From Planctomycetota bacterium (lineage in GTDB: Bacteria > Planctomycetota > Phycisphaerae > Sedimentisphaerales > SG8-4): a DNA stretch of 6,011 bases. The notes under the pieces were generated by a model. It worked only from the letters and a program-made list of their open reading frames with translations. It did no database searches and had not been told where the DNA came from. Every line of letters starts with the position of its first letter. The first letter of the stretch is position 1. A program made the position numbers and the translations under genes. Of the stretch, positions 1-6,011 are shown one piece after another. Where the stretch lies: NCBI GenBank assembly GCA_030607345.1, contig JAUWKC010000117.1:1-6011 (forward strand), written 5' to 3'.

Positions 1-294
1 CTTCCCGGCTGCCTGAAGACGGCGCTTCAGAACCGCTACGGCGACGCCGGCCTGAAGTGCGAGTATCGTCACTTCGATTCAATGGAGCAGCTAAGGGATG
101 CAGGGCTTACCCTGGCGGTAATCAAGGATACATTTCTGACGGACCACTGCGTGGCAGTGCTGGAGGTCTCGGATGAGACAGTGACACTTGCCGACCCGGT
201 TCTGGGCGAGATGCGAATGTCGCGCCGGCAGTTTGAAAAACTCTGGCGGTTCACAGGCGTTGTCGTGAAACGAGATTCTTTTGAGAGCATCTGA
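1..294 (+). CDS. C39-type cysteine peptidase domain protein, C-terminal part (5' end outside window)
   Basis: Reading from base 1 without interruption gives 97 residues ending in TGA at 292-294; the start lies upstream of the window. The segment matches the C-terminal half of peptidase family C39, the papain-like fold that in bacteriocin exporters cleaves leader peptides after a double glycine. The pattern DHCVAVLEV (His49 of the fragment), then LADPVLGE (Asp65), then MSRRQFEKLW is the family's usual His...Asp-Pro arrangement followed by its closing helix. His49 and Asp65 are the probable catalytic His and Asp; the catalytic Cys would lie upstream and cannot be checked. The protein ends about 30 residues after the Asp, so no ABC-transporter membrane or ATPase domain follows. 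It is therefore a stand-alone or C-terminal C39 domain rather than a typical exporter. Substrate and location are unknown. It converges with the HD-domain gene. Confidence 0.72.
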   Translation, partial: LPGCLKTALQNRYGDAGLKCEYRHFDSMEQLRDAGLTLAVIKDTFLTDHCVAVLEVSDETVTLADPVLGEMRMSRRQFEKLWRFTGVVVKRDSFESI

Positions 295-320
295 ACCGAT
301 TCGTCGGAACTGCCAGATGC

Positions 321-358
321 CATTGTCAAAGCATTTCACGATTCGGCGAGACAATGCT
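321..358. repeat. Inverted repeats between convergent genes, two competing stems
   Basis: CATTGTC at 321-327 pairs perfectly with GACAATG at 350-356 (7 bp, 22-base loop). AGCATT at 330-335 pairs with AATGCT at 353-358 (6 bp, 17-base loop). The two stems share the 3' arm and cannot form together. The structure sits 3 bases beyond the stop codon of the minus-strand HD gene, where a terminator would be expected, but neither strand has a T-tract after it. It is therefore not a canonical intrinsic terminator. The rest of the 66-base gap shows only a 4-bp stem with a TTCG loop at 296-307. Confidence 0.3.
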
Positions 359-360
359 CC

Positions 361-1323
361 CTATTCTATGCGTTTTCGGTAGAGTCTGGTTGTCAGGGCT
401 CTTTGCCAGCCGGTCCAGTTCGAATCGCCGGTCTCGTTTTCTATCGCCGCAGTTACCTGATTCAGCTTGGCGTCCAGGTCGTCTATGTAATAGACCATAA
501 AGGCTTCTGGGGTGGCGGGCAGTTTCGGTGAGCCGAATTCAAACTTGCCGTGGTGCGAGAGAATTATGTGCCCGAGCGCCTCGAGGACAACCTTATCAAT
601 GGGTGTGCCCTTGGCTGCAAGTGCATCGGCTTTCTGATTCACCATTAGCAGGCCCTGCGTGATGTGGCCCATCAACTGCCCGGCGTCGGTGTAGGAAAAG
701 GCCATATCGTAAGACAGTTCGGCGGTCTTGCCCATGTCGTGGAGAAATATCGCTGCCAGGACCAGGTCTGGCTGTAAGTCCGGGTAAAGAGGCAGTATTG
801 CGACGGCGACTTTCATCATATTGCAGGTATGTTCGAGCAGCCCGCCGAGGTAATTATGGTGCAGGCTTGTTCCGCCGGGTGCGTTGCGGAACTTCTCCAT
901 CAGCTCGTTGTCGGCAAGGAACCGGGCGACGAGCGCTTTTAGTTGCGGATTCTTGATGAGGGCCAGGTTCTTTTTGAGCCCTTCGAACATCTGGTCGATG
1001 TTTCCTTTGGTGCGGGCCAGAAAATCGTCGAGACAGACGTTGGCCGTATCGACTATGGTTACGTTGTTTACAACAACTTGTAGGTTGTTCTGGTAAAGTT
1101 CGCTTCTTCCGCGGATATGGATGAAGCCTGGTTTCGGCAGCGACCTGTAGACTTCTTCGCTGGCCTGCCACATCCGGCCGTTTAGTTGTCCGGTGCGGTC
1201 GGCCAGGAACATCGCTATGTACAAATCCCCTCGCGTGGTGCTGCGGAGGATGGGTTCTTTGACCATGTAGACATCGTCAATGGTCAGGCCCGGTTCAATC
1301 TCGTTGATGAATTTGTGCGCCAT
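361..1323 (-). CDS. OB-fold/HD-domain protein, YhaM-like 3'-5' exoribonuclease
   Basis: The product is 320 residues, close to the roughly 314 of Bacillus YhaM. Residues about 10-92 form an OB-fold nucleic-acid-binding domain, with typical DRTGQLNGRMW and IHIRGRSELYQNNLQ strands. Residues about 150-295 form an HD metal-dependent phosphohydrolase domain: His165 (LLEHT), His195-Asp196 (FLHDMGK), His220, His257-His258 (SHHGK) and Asp281/Asp282 (YYIDDLD). All expected metal ligands appear present, so it is probably active. YhaM proteins degrade RNA, or sometimes single-stranded DNA, from the 3' end in the cytoplasm; that role here is by homology. The frame stays open upstream to an ATG at 1395, but I chose 1323. 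It has a GGAG 7 bases upstream, family similarity begins just after it, and the upstream ATG lies inside the -35 box of the likely promoter. The gene is divergent from proS and convergent with the peptidase gene. Confidence 0.9.
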   Translation of the reverse strand: MAHKFINEIEPGLTIDDVYMVKEPILRSTTRGDLYIAMFLADRTGQLNGRMWQASEEVYRSLPKPGFIHIRGRSELYQNNLQVVVNNVTIVDTANVCLDDFLARTKGNIDQMFEGLKKNLALIKNPQLKALVARFLADNELMEKFRNAPGGTSLHHNYLGGLLEHTCNMMKVAVAILPLYPDLQPDLVLAAIFLHDMGKTAELSYDMAFSYTDAGQLMGHITQGLLMVNQKADALAAKGTPIDKVVLEALGHIILSHHGKFEFGSPKLPATPEAFMVYYIDDLDAKLNQVTAAIENETGDSNWTGWQRALTTRLYRKRIE

Positions 1324-1330
1324 TTTCGGA

Positions 1331-1334
1331 CTCC
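1331..1334 (-). promoter_or_regulatory. Shine-Dalgarno site of the HD-domain gene
   Basis: On the minus strand GGAG lies 7 bases before the ATG at 1323-1321. This is ideal spacing and decides the start in favour of the internal ATG over the one at 1395. Confidence 0.7.
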
Positions 1335-1366
1335 GTGAGTTTTGAAAATCAAGTTTGGTTTGATAG

Positions 1367-1395
1367 ATAATATCGTGTGTCGGGCCTGTATGCAA
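1367..1395 (-). promoter_or_regulatory. Candidate sigma-70-type promoter for the HD-domain gene
   Basis: On the minus strand the -35 candidate TTGCAT (1395-1390) is followed after exactly 17 bases by TATTAT (1372-1367), one mismatch from the -10 consensus. Transcription would begin near 1360, giving a leader of roughly 37 bases before the ATG at 1323. The -35 matches consensus at only three of six positions, so the call rests mainly on the -10 and the spacing. Confidence 0.5.
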
Positions 1396-1452
1396 GCGAG
1401 GGTTTGGCCGGGTCGGCGCCGGGTGTCTTTGCGGCCGGCTTTTTGGCTTGCA
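1391..1452. repeat. 7-bp inverted repeat spanning the divergent promoter region
   Basis: TGCAAGC at 1391-1397 and GCTTGCA at 1446-1452 are perfect reverse complements. They overlap the -35 candidates of the two divergent promoters. The dyad centre (1421.5) coincides with the midpoint of the two -10 boxes, so the two promoters are mirror images. The arms are 48 bases apart. The GC-rich DNA between them contains no gene. Confidence 0.5.
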
Positions 1453-1476
1453 GGGGCTTGTGTTTTGGGCTATAAA
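1448..1476 (+). promoter_or_regulatory. Candidate sigma-70-type promoter for proS
   Basis: TTGCAG (1448-1453) is followed after 17 bases by TATAAA (1471-1476), one mismatch from the -10 consensus. The predicted start near 1483 leaves a leader of about 38 bases before the proS ATG. That is too short for a T-box, and no T-box or other riboswitch structure is visible. The -35 is weak (three of six positions). Confidence 0.5.
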
Positions 1477-1520
1477 CGTGCATTCTGATACCCGGAATAT
1501 TTTGAGAAAAAGGTAAAGAG

Positions 1521-3257
1521 ATGAGATACAGCCGGATGCTGATACCGACGGTCAAGGAGGTGCCCGCCGATGCTGAGATTACCAGCCACAAATTGATGAT
1601 TCGCGCCGGTCTTATTCGCAAGGTTGCCAGCGGCACGTATACGTATCTTCCACTGGGCTGGCGGTCGCTGCTGAAGATAATCGAGATAGTGCGTGATGAG
1701 ATGAACAGGACGGGGGCGCAGGAGATATTGATGCCGGCGGTGCAGCCTATGGAGCTGTGGCGTAAGACCGGTCGGGACGTTGACTACGGCGAGACGATGG
1801 CGAGGTTCGAGGACCGGCACGGGCGGTGGAACGTGCTTGCCCCGACCGCTGAAGAGGTTGTCACGAGCATGGCAGCGGGTGAAATAAACTCCTACAAGCA
1901 GCTTCCGATGAACGTCTACCAAATCAGCTTTAAGTTTCGCGATGAGTTCCGGCCGCGTTTCGGTGTAATCCGCTCGCGGGAGTTCATAATGAAGGATTCC
2001 TACAGCTTCCACGACAGCGTTGCAAGCCTTGACGAGACGTACAAGGCGATGTACGACGCTTATTGCCGGATTTTCAGGCGGTGCGGCCTGGAGTATGTCA
2101 TCGTTGAGGCTGAATCGGGAGAGATGGGCGGCTCCGGGTCACATCAGTTCACGGTGCCGTGCGAGTCGGGCGAGGATATTATCGTCTACACGGAGGATGG
2201 TTCTTACGCGGCAAACCTTGAAAGGGCGGCGGTTGACGTCGTGCCGAAAGAAAAGGCCGATGCTAAGATTGCAGCACTTGAGCAGGTTCACACTCCGAAC
2301 ATTGGCAGTATCGAAGCGGTCTGCGGTTTTTTGAAGACCGAGCCGAAAGATATGATAAAGACGCTGATATACTCGGCAGGCGGGCAGGTTGTTGCCGCCC
2401 TGGTTCGCGGCGACCATGAGATAAACGATGAGAAACTGAGACTTGCGGTTGGCGAGAGTGTTGAGCTGGCCGATGAGTCCACTATCCTGGAATACACCGG
2501 CGCGCAGGTTGGTTTTGCAGGGCCGGTGGGACTGAAAAAGAGACCTTCGAGAGTGGTCATCGACCACGCGGTGGCGGCAATGGCGGTGGGTGTCAGCGGT
2601 GCGAACAAGACCGACTATCATATAAGAAACGTTGTGCCGGGCAGAGATTTTCCGCTCGAAGGGCCTGACGTTACGGTGACGGATATTCGCAACGCAGTGC
2701 AAGGCGATACTTATAAAGGCAGGAAGCTGTCTTTCAGGCGTGGTATCGAGGTAGGGCAGGTTTTCAAGCTGGGCACGAAATACAGCAAAAAACTCGGGGC
2801 GAAATTTCTTGATGAAAACGGCGCAGAGCAACCGTGCATTATGGGCTGCTATGGAATCGGCATAAACCGGATTCTTGCCTCGGCTATCGAAATCAGCAGT
2901 GACGCCGACGGTATTATCTGGCCCATCAGCATAGCGCCTTTCGAGGTTTTGATAACATCGGTCAACCAGGACGACGAAAGGGTGGCCGGCGTGGCTGAAG
3001 GTATCTACAAGGACCTGCTGGATGCGGGCGTCGAGGCGCTGCTGGATGACAGGGGCGTGCGAGGCGGTGTTAAGTTCAAGGATGCCGATTTGCTGGGGAT
3101 ACCGGTGCGAGTAACGGTCGGCAAGAAGTCGGTCGCCGAAGGCAAGGTTGAAATAAAGCTAAGAGCCGAGGCGGACAGCCGCAAGGTGCCTATTGAAGAG
3201 GCAGGGCGCAGGACGGTCGAGATTGTCAACTCGCTAAAGGAAAAACTCAACGTGTAA
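1521..3257 (+). CDS. proS: Prolyl-tRNA synthetase, bacterial type with editing insertion
   Basis: This cytoplasmic class II aminoacyl-tRNA synthetase charges tRNA-Pro with proline using ATP. The product has 578 residues, close to 572 in E. coli, and aligns from the first residues (MRYSRMLIPTVKEVPADAE). Motif 1 ends at Pro72 (LMPAVQP) and a T-x-E loop lies at Thr109/Glu111. Motif 2 is FRDEFRPRF at 139-147 with RSREF at 151-155, and motif 3 is GCYGIGINR at 442-450 with Arg450. Residues about 225-400 are the INS domain that hydrolyses mischarged Ala-tRNA-Pro. Lys280 (DMIKTL) sits where E. coli has its editing lysine 279, and RGDHEIND (296-303) is typical, so editing is probably intact. The anticodon-binding domain covers about 470-578. 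A weak purine-rich site, AAAGG at about 1509-1513, precedes the ATG. The gene probably heads an operon with the DUF4416 gene 22 bases downstream. Confidence 0.98.
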   Translation: MRYSRMLIPTVKEVPADAEITSHKLMIRAGLIRKVASGTYTYLPLGWRSLLKIIEIVRDEMNRTGAQEILMPAVQPMELWRKTGRDVDYGETMARFEDRHGRWNVLAPTAEEVVTSMAAGEINSYKQLPMNVYQISFKFRDEFRPRFGVIRSREFIMKDSYSFHDSVASLDETYKAMYDAYCRIFRRCGLEYVIVEAESGEMGGSGSHQFTVPCESGEDIIVYTEDGSYAANLERAAVDVVPKEKADAKIAALEQVHTPNIGSIEAVCGFLKTEPKDMIKTLIYSAGGQVVAALVRGDHEINDEKLRLAVGESVELADESTILEYTGAQVGFAGPVGLKKRPSRVVIDHAVAAMAVGVSGANKTDYHIRNVVPGRDFPLEGPDVTVTDIRNAVQGDTYKGRKLSFRRGIEVGQVFKLGTKYSKKLGAKFLDENGAEQPCIMGCYGIGINRILASAIEISSDADGIIWPISIAPFEVLITSVNQDDERVAGVAEGIYKDLLDAGVEALLDDRGVRGGVKFKDADLLGIPVRVTVGKKSVAEGKVEIKLRAEADSRKVPIEEAGRRTVEIVNSLKEKLNV

Positions 3258-3259
3258 AC

Positions 3260-3273
3260 CGGAAGGGTTTCCG
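3260..3273 (+). promoter_or_regulatory. Shine-Dalgarno site of the DUF4416 gene inside a small hairpin
   Basis: In the 22-base gap after proS, CGGAA (3260-3264) pairs perfectly with TTCCG (3269-3273) around a GGGT loop. The only ribosome-binding candidate, GGAAGGG at 3261-3267, lies inside this stem-loop, 12 bases before the ATG at 3280. This spacing is slightly long. The stem is short and follows the proS stop directly, so ribosomes finishing proS could open it. Confidence 0.35.
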
Positions 3274-3279
3274 CTGCAA

Positions 3280-3825
3280 ATGTGGGACTTGAGAAGACCA
3301 AGGCCGGTTAAGCTGATTGTGGGAATTCTAGCGGCGGACCGGCAGTGTTCGCTGGCCGCTCTGGAAGCCGTCGAAGCCAAGTTCGGCCGGGCGGATTTTA
3401 CAAGCGACGTCTGGCCGTTCGAACAGACGGATTATTATAAAGACCAGACGGGCGAGCACATCTTGCGGCAGTTTGTAAGCGTCGAACCTCTCATTGACCC
3501 GGGCGCTCTGGCCAAAATCAAACACCGGACAAATAAGCTCGAACAGAAACTGGCGGCAAAGTTGGGCGTGCCTTTGCCGAGGCCGGTAAACCTCGACCCG
3601 GGGATAATCGAACCGTCAAAGCTGGTCCTGGCGACAACAAAGAACTACTCGCATCGTATATACATCGGCAAGAAAATGTATGCCGAGGTTACGTTGATAT
3701 ATGATAAGGGCCGCTGGCGTGCTTTCGACTACACGTATCCTGATTACAGGCAGCAGTGCTACTTCGATTTTTTCGATAAGGTGAGAAAGCGGCTGGTTGA
3801 GCAGTTGCGGACCGTTAAATCTTAG
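3280..3825 (+). CDS. DUF4416 family protein of unknown function
   Basis: The 181-residue product carries the hallmarks of the DUF4416 family: PVKLIVGIL at 9-17, PFEQTDYY at 46-53, VEPLIDP at 68-74, NLDPG at 104-108, LVLATTKNYSHRIYIG at 115-130, YAEVTL at 134-139 and YTYPDYR at 151-157. The length is normal for the family and the whole domain appears present. There is no signal peptide or membrane segment, so it is probably cytoplasmic. No biochemical function is known to me for this family, and I assign none. The conserved Asp, His, Lys and Tyr residues in the central block would suit a small-molecule or nucleotide-binding site, but that is a guess. The gene lies 22 bases after proS on the same strand and is probably co-transcribed with it. 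A TTG at 3289 is an alternative start just before the conserved region. Confidence 0.88.
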   Translation: MWDLRRPRPVKLIVGILAADRQCSLAALEAVEAKFGRADFTSDVWPFEQTDYYKDQTGEHILRQFVSVEPLIDPGALAKIKHRTNKLEQKLAAKLGVPLPRPVNLDPGIIEPSKLVLATTKNYSHRIYIGKKMYAEVTLIYDKGRWRAFDYTYPDYRQQCYFDFFDKVRKRLVEQLRTVKS

Positions 3826-3938
3826 CGGCGCCGGCGTGTTTTAGTTGTGGGATTTTTGAGCTGGTTTTTTGGAAACAGGATTGGTTTGCAAAATAACGAC
3901 TTAGTTGCAGGGGTACGCATATTCAAACGGTAACGACA
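3826..3938. other. Intergenic leader before the WecA-like gene
   Basis: These 113 bases contain no ATG on the plus strand and no convincing terminator. The T-rich stretches at 3852-3856 and 3865-3870 do not follow a usable stem. A weak promoter candidate is TTGGAA (3869-3874), 17 bases before AATAAC (3892-3897). A near-direct repeat, TTAGTTG at 3841 and 3901 followed by G-rich bases, lies 60 bases apart. AGGGG at 3909-3913 is the only strong ribosome-binding-like sequence. Confidence 0.3.
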
Positions 3939-5021
3939 TTGGCAATAGCACTGCTGGCGGGTTCGTTTTTCCTGTCGCTGATTCTGACGGGCGTAGTCAG
4001 AGTCATCGCTGAACGGGTGGGTTTCGTTTCTCGTCCGTCCCGTGACAGACTCGGCGAGAGAAGCGTCGCGCTCGGCGGCGGCATTGCGATTTTTACTGCG
4101 CTGGCAGTTATTATGGTGGCCGGCGCCGTCGCCATAAAACTCTGGCGTGTTCCCGCACCGCTTGCTGAAAGCGCCGGCATCAAGGCGGGCGATTTCCTGG
4201 CAAAAATCAATGAGCTTGCCGTCATTTTGCTTTGCGTTTTTATGCTTTTTGTGCTCGGTCTTTGGGACGACAAGAAGCATCTGGGTCCTGTTATCAAGCT
4301 TGTTGTCGAGTTCGCGGCGGCCCTGATAGTGGCGTCTCTGACAGAAACCAGGGTCGAGTTTTTTATTGAGAACAAGGTTGTCACCGTGATTCTCTCGGCA
4401 TTTTGGATAGTGTTGATTATTAATGCGTTTAATTTCCTTGACAACATGGACGGCCTGTCGGCGGGCATTGCGGTGATAGTGAGCCTGGTTTTACTGGTTG
4501 CTGCGGTGGTTAGCGGGCAGGTTTTTGTGGGCGGTTTGGCGCTGGTTTTTGCGGGGGTGCTGCTTGGATTTTTGTTCTTTAACTTTCCGCCGGCCGGAAT
4601 TTTTATGGGTGATGCAGGTTCTCTGGTGGTGGGTTTTCTGGTTGCTTTTTTGACGCTTCGCACGACGTATTACCAGCAGGTTCAAAGCGGCCGGTGGTAC
4701 GCGGTTCTTCTGCCGTTGATTGTGATGGCTGTGCCGCTGTATGACTTTATCAGCGTGACACTTTTGCGGGTAATCCAGGGCAAAAGCCCTTTCGTCGGCG
4801 ACACGCAGCATTTCTCGCATCGACTAAAAAAACGCGGTCTGAGCGATACCCAGACGGTGCTGACGTTATACTTAGCAACGCTGACGACGGCGCTGGGCGC
4901 GACTTTTCTCTATCAGGTCGATACGGTCGGTGCGGTTCTGATTTTTATTCAAACGTTTATGGTGTTAGCGATTATTGCTGTTTTTGAAACCACCGCCAAA
5001 AATGACAAAAGCGGCGATTAG
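3939..5021 (+). CDS. WecA/TagO-like polyprenyl-phosphate sugar-1-phosphate transferase
   Basis: This integral membrane enzyme belongs to the MraY/WecA family (glycosyltransferase family 4). It would transfer a sugar 1-phosphate, usually GlcNAc-1-P from UDP-GlcNAc, to undecaprenyl phosphate, the first step in making a lipid-linked glycan. With the TTG start it has 360 residues and about 11 hydrophobic segments, the normal topology. Family motifs are complete: Asp110-Asp111 (WDDKKHLGP), NAFNFLDNMDGL at 162-173 with Asp168 and Asp171, MGDAGS at 223-228 with Asp225, and SPFVGDTQHFSHRL at 283-296. The HFSHR form fits WecA-like enzymes rather than MraY; the exact sugar cannot be told. A polar stretch at about 67-91 enlarges the first outer loop. 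The start is uncertain because there is no ATG. TTG at 3939 lacks a nearby ribosome site, while ATT at 3921 lies 7 bases after AGGGG and would give 366 residues. The next gene overlaps its end by 20 bases. Confidence 0.92.
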   Translation: MAIALLAGSFFLSLILTGVVRVIAERVGFVSRPSRDRLGERSVALGGGIAIFTALAVIMVAGAVAIKLWRVPAPLAESAGIKAGDFLAKINELAVILLCVFMLFVLGLWDDKKHLGPVIKLVVEFAAALIVASLTETRVEFFIENKVVTVILSAFWIVLIINAFNFLDNMDGLSAGIAVIVSLVLLVAAVVSGQVFVGGLALVFAGVLLGFLFFNFPPAGIFMGDAGSLVVGFLVAFLTLRTTYYQQVQSGRWYAVLLPLIVMAVPLYDFISVTLLRVIQGKSPFVGDTQHFSHRLKKRGLSDTQTVLTLYLATLTTALGATFLYQVDTVGAVLIFIQTFMVLAIIAVFETTAKNDKSGD

Positions 5022-6011
5022 TTCAGGCAAATCCGGGCACTCCACCCAGACAGTGGTGGGATATATCCTGCTGGCTGTGTGCCTTTGCGTAATTGCGCTT
5101 CGAGCAATGTATACCGAGGGCCCACCTGGGCGGTCTACGGACCAGTCTGTCAATCTGAGTGACAATCTGCACAGCCTTTCGCTTTCGGCGGCGCTGGCAG
5201 CGGCTTTCGTGGTTTGGTTCGTATGGAGTTATTGGAGCAAAGGTTTTTTGTGGCACCCGGGCTGGCTCGAAATCGGATTTTTGCTCTTCACTATCGCGGC
5301 GATAGTATCGGGTTTTTTCGCCGCGGACAAGCGAGCGGCAATCAACTCTTACGTGACACTTGCGGCGCCTGCGCTTATGGCGACGGCGCTCATACGGATT
5401 CTGGATTCTCGCCTGAAGATAAGGCTGGTGCTGACCGTCGTGGCGGCGCTGGGTGTGGTCTCGGCTTACCAGTGCGCCGAGCAGTTCTTCTTCACGAACC
5501 AGATGATGATTGAGCAGTATCAAAAGGCTCCGGAGACGCTGCTCGGACCGCTTGGAATTGCACCGGGGACGTTCGGACATATGCTCTTTGAGCACAGGCT
5601 TTTTTCGCGGGGCGTTCACGGTTTTTTCACGACGAGTAATTCGGCCGGTTCGTTTGCGCTGCTGGCGTCTTTTGCGGCTGTGGCGTTGTTTGTGAACGAG
5701 TTTGTAAATCGCAAAAGAGACCCTTCCGGTCCCGCTCGGGTCGTCACGGCGGGCACGGCGGCGGCTATTGTGATTTTTGGTCTTCTACTTACGGCCAGCA
5801 AAGGCGCAATTGGTGCGGCGGTGATTGCGACGGTTATGTTTGTGGTCTACCTTCTGGCCGGCGATTGGTTGAGGGCGCACAAAAAGTCTGTGCTAATTGG
5901 CTGCATTTTATTGTTTTTGGCCGGTGTCTCCGCGGTCGTTACTTATGGATTGATTTGCGACGAGCTTCCCGGAGGCAATTCGATGCTTGTCAGATGGCAG
6001 TACTGGTGCGC
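5002..6011 (+). CDS. O-antigen ligase/polymerase-like membrane protein, N-terminal part (runs off window)
   Basis: From the ATG at 5002 the frame stays open through 336 codons to the right edge, so the 3' end is missing. Hydrophobic segments lie at about 19-36, 59-79, 90-107, 114-132, 141-158, 214-233, 247-264, 268-286 and 297-315, giving a polytopic inner-membrane protein. Family-like signatures of the O-antigen ligase/Wzy group are SNSAGSF at 212-218, LLLTASKGAIGA at 261-272 (compare the usual TGSRG) and SMLVRWQYW at 327-335 (compare the usual SVRxEYW). The last begins the large outer loop whose arginines are important in these enzymes. Members either join lipid-linked glycan to an acceptor or polymerise repeat units; which applies here cannot be told. 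The start overlaps the WecA-like gene by 20 bases without a clear ribosome site, suggesting translational coupling. That gene pairing supports the polysaccharide role. Confidence 0.82.
   Translation, partial: MTKAAISSGKSGHSTQTVVGYILLAVCLCVIALRAMYTEGPPGRSTDQSVNLSDNLHSLSLSAALAAAFVVWFVWSYWSKGFLWHPGWLEIGFLLFTIAAIVSGFFAADKRAAINSYVTLAAPALMATALIRILDSRLKIRLVLTVVAALGVVSAYQCAEQFFFTNQMMIEQYQKAPETLLGPLGIAPGTFGHMLFEHRLFSRGVHGFFTTSNSAGSFALLASFAAVALFVNEFVNRKRDPSGPARVVTAGTAAAIVIFGLLLTASKGAIGAAVIATVMFVVYLLAGDWLRAHKKSVLIGCILLFLAGVSAVVTYGLICDELPGGNSMLVRWQYWC

Noticed and set aside
1324..1395. Longer N-terminus (24 extra residues) for the HD-domain protein from the ATG at 1395
   Set aside because: It lacks a ribosome site, overlaps the -35 candidate of the gene's own promoter and has no family-like sequence, whereas the ATG at 1323 has GGAG at ideal spacing.
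1400..1456. Possible G-quadruplex in the divergent intergenic region
   Set aside because: Three GGG runs lie 7-8 bases apart at 1400-1423, but the fourth run comes about 29 bases later, so the canonical four-run pattern is not met.
2139..2831. Minus-strand open frame (230 codons) opposite proS
   Set aside because: It lies entirely within a highly conserved synthetase gene, has no recognisable domain, and has composition typical of antisense frames.
3826..3870. Possible intrinsic terminator after the DUF4416 gene
   Set aside because: The GC-rich palindrome near 3826-3834 has no room for a loop, and the later T-runs do not follow a stable stem.
4140..4215. PDZ-like phrase (ESAGIKAGDFLAKINELA) inside the WecA-like protein
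   Set aside because: It resembles the AGLKxGDxIxxING segment of PDZ domains, but the polar stretch is only about 25 residues between two membrane helices. That is too short for a PDZ domain, so the likeness is probably chance in a variable loop.
3923..4663. Long minus-strand open frame (246 codons) opposite the WecA-like gene
   Set aside because: The product is a low-complexity Thr/Ser/Ala/Lys-rich chain with no family resemblance, while the plus strand carries a full set of WecA motifs. It is a shadow of the real gene.
5023..5619. Minus-strand open frame (198 codons) opposite the ligase-like gene
   Set aside because: The product is very rich in Arg, His and Gln with no domain. The plus strand here encodes continuous membrane segments and O-antigen-ligase signatures.

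Overview
The window reads as ordinary bacterial chromosome of moderate GC content, densely coded, with six protein genes (two of them cut by the window edges). There is no sign of mobile DNA, tRNA or rRNA genes, or a CRISPR array. The gene styles fit a Planctomycetota-like genome, perhaps Phycisphaerae: an OB-fold/HD exoribonuclease-like protein, a DUF4416 protein, and a WecA-type transferase followed by an O-antigen-ligase-like protein. That placement is a low-confidence impression from protein families, not a measured result.

Layout. Positions 1-294 (+) hold the last 97 codons of a C39-type cysteine peptidase domain. It converges with an HD-domain protein on the minus strand (361-1323) that has an N-terminal OB fold and resembles the YhaM family of 3'-5' exoribonucleases. 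A 197-base divergent intergenic region (1324-1520) separates that gene from proS (1521-3257, +), a full-length bacterial-type prolyl-tRNA synthetase. This region carries two well-spaced promoter candidates arranged as mirror images. A DUF4416 gene (3280-3825) follows proS after 22 bases and is probably co-transcribed with it. After a 113-base gap comes a second plus-strand unit: a WecA/TagO-like polyprenyl-phosphate sugar-1-phosphate transferase (3939-5021, no ATG start), overlapped by 20 bases by an O-antigen ligase/polymerase-like membrane protein. The latter starts at 5002 and is still open at the right edge.

How the genes fit together. The centre is housekeeping: tRNA charging, a putative RNA-turnover enzyme and a conserved protein of unknown function. 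The right end looks like the start of a surface-polysaccharide locus: the transferase would load the first sugar phosphate onto the lipid carrier, and the ligase-like protein would polymerise or transfer the finished glycan across the membrane.

I found no clearly novel system. The observations most worth a second look are the mirror-symmetric divergent promoter, the non-canonical start of the WecA-like gene, the unexplained DUF4416 partner of proS, and the apparently stand-alone C39 peptidase at the left edge.
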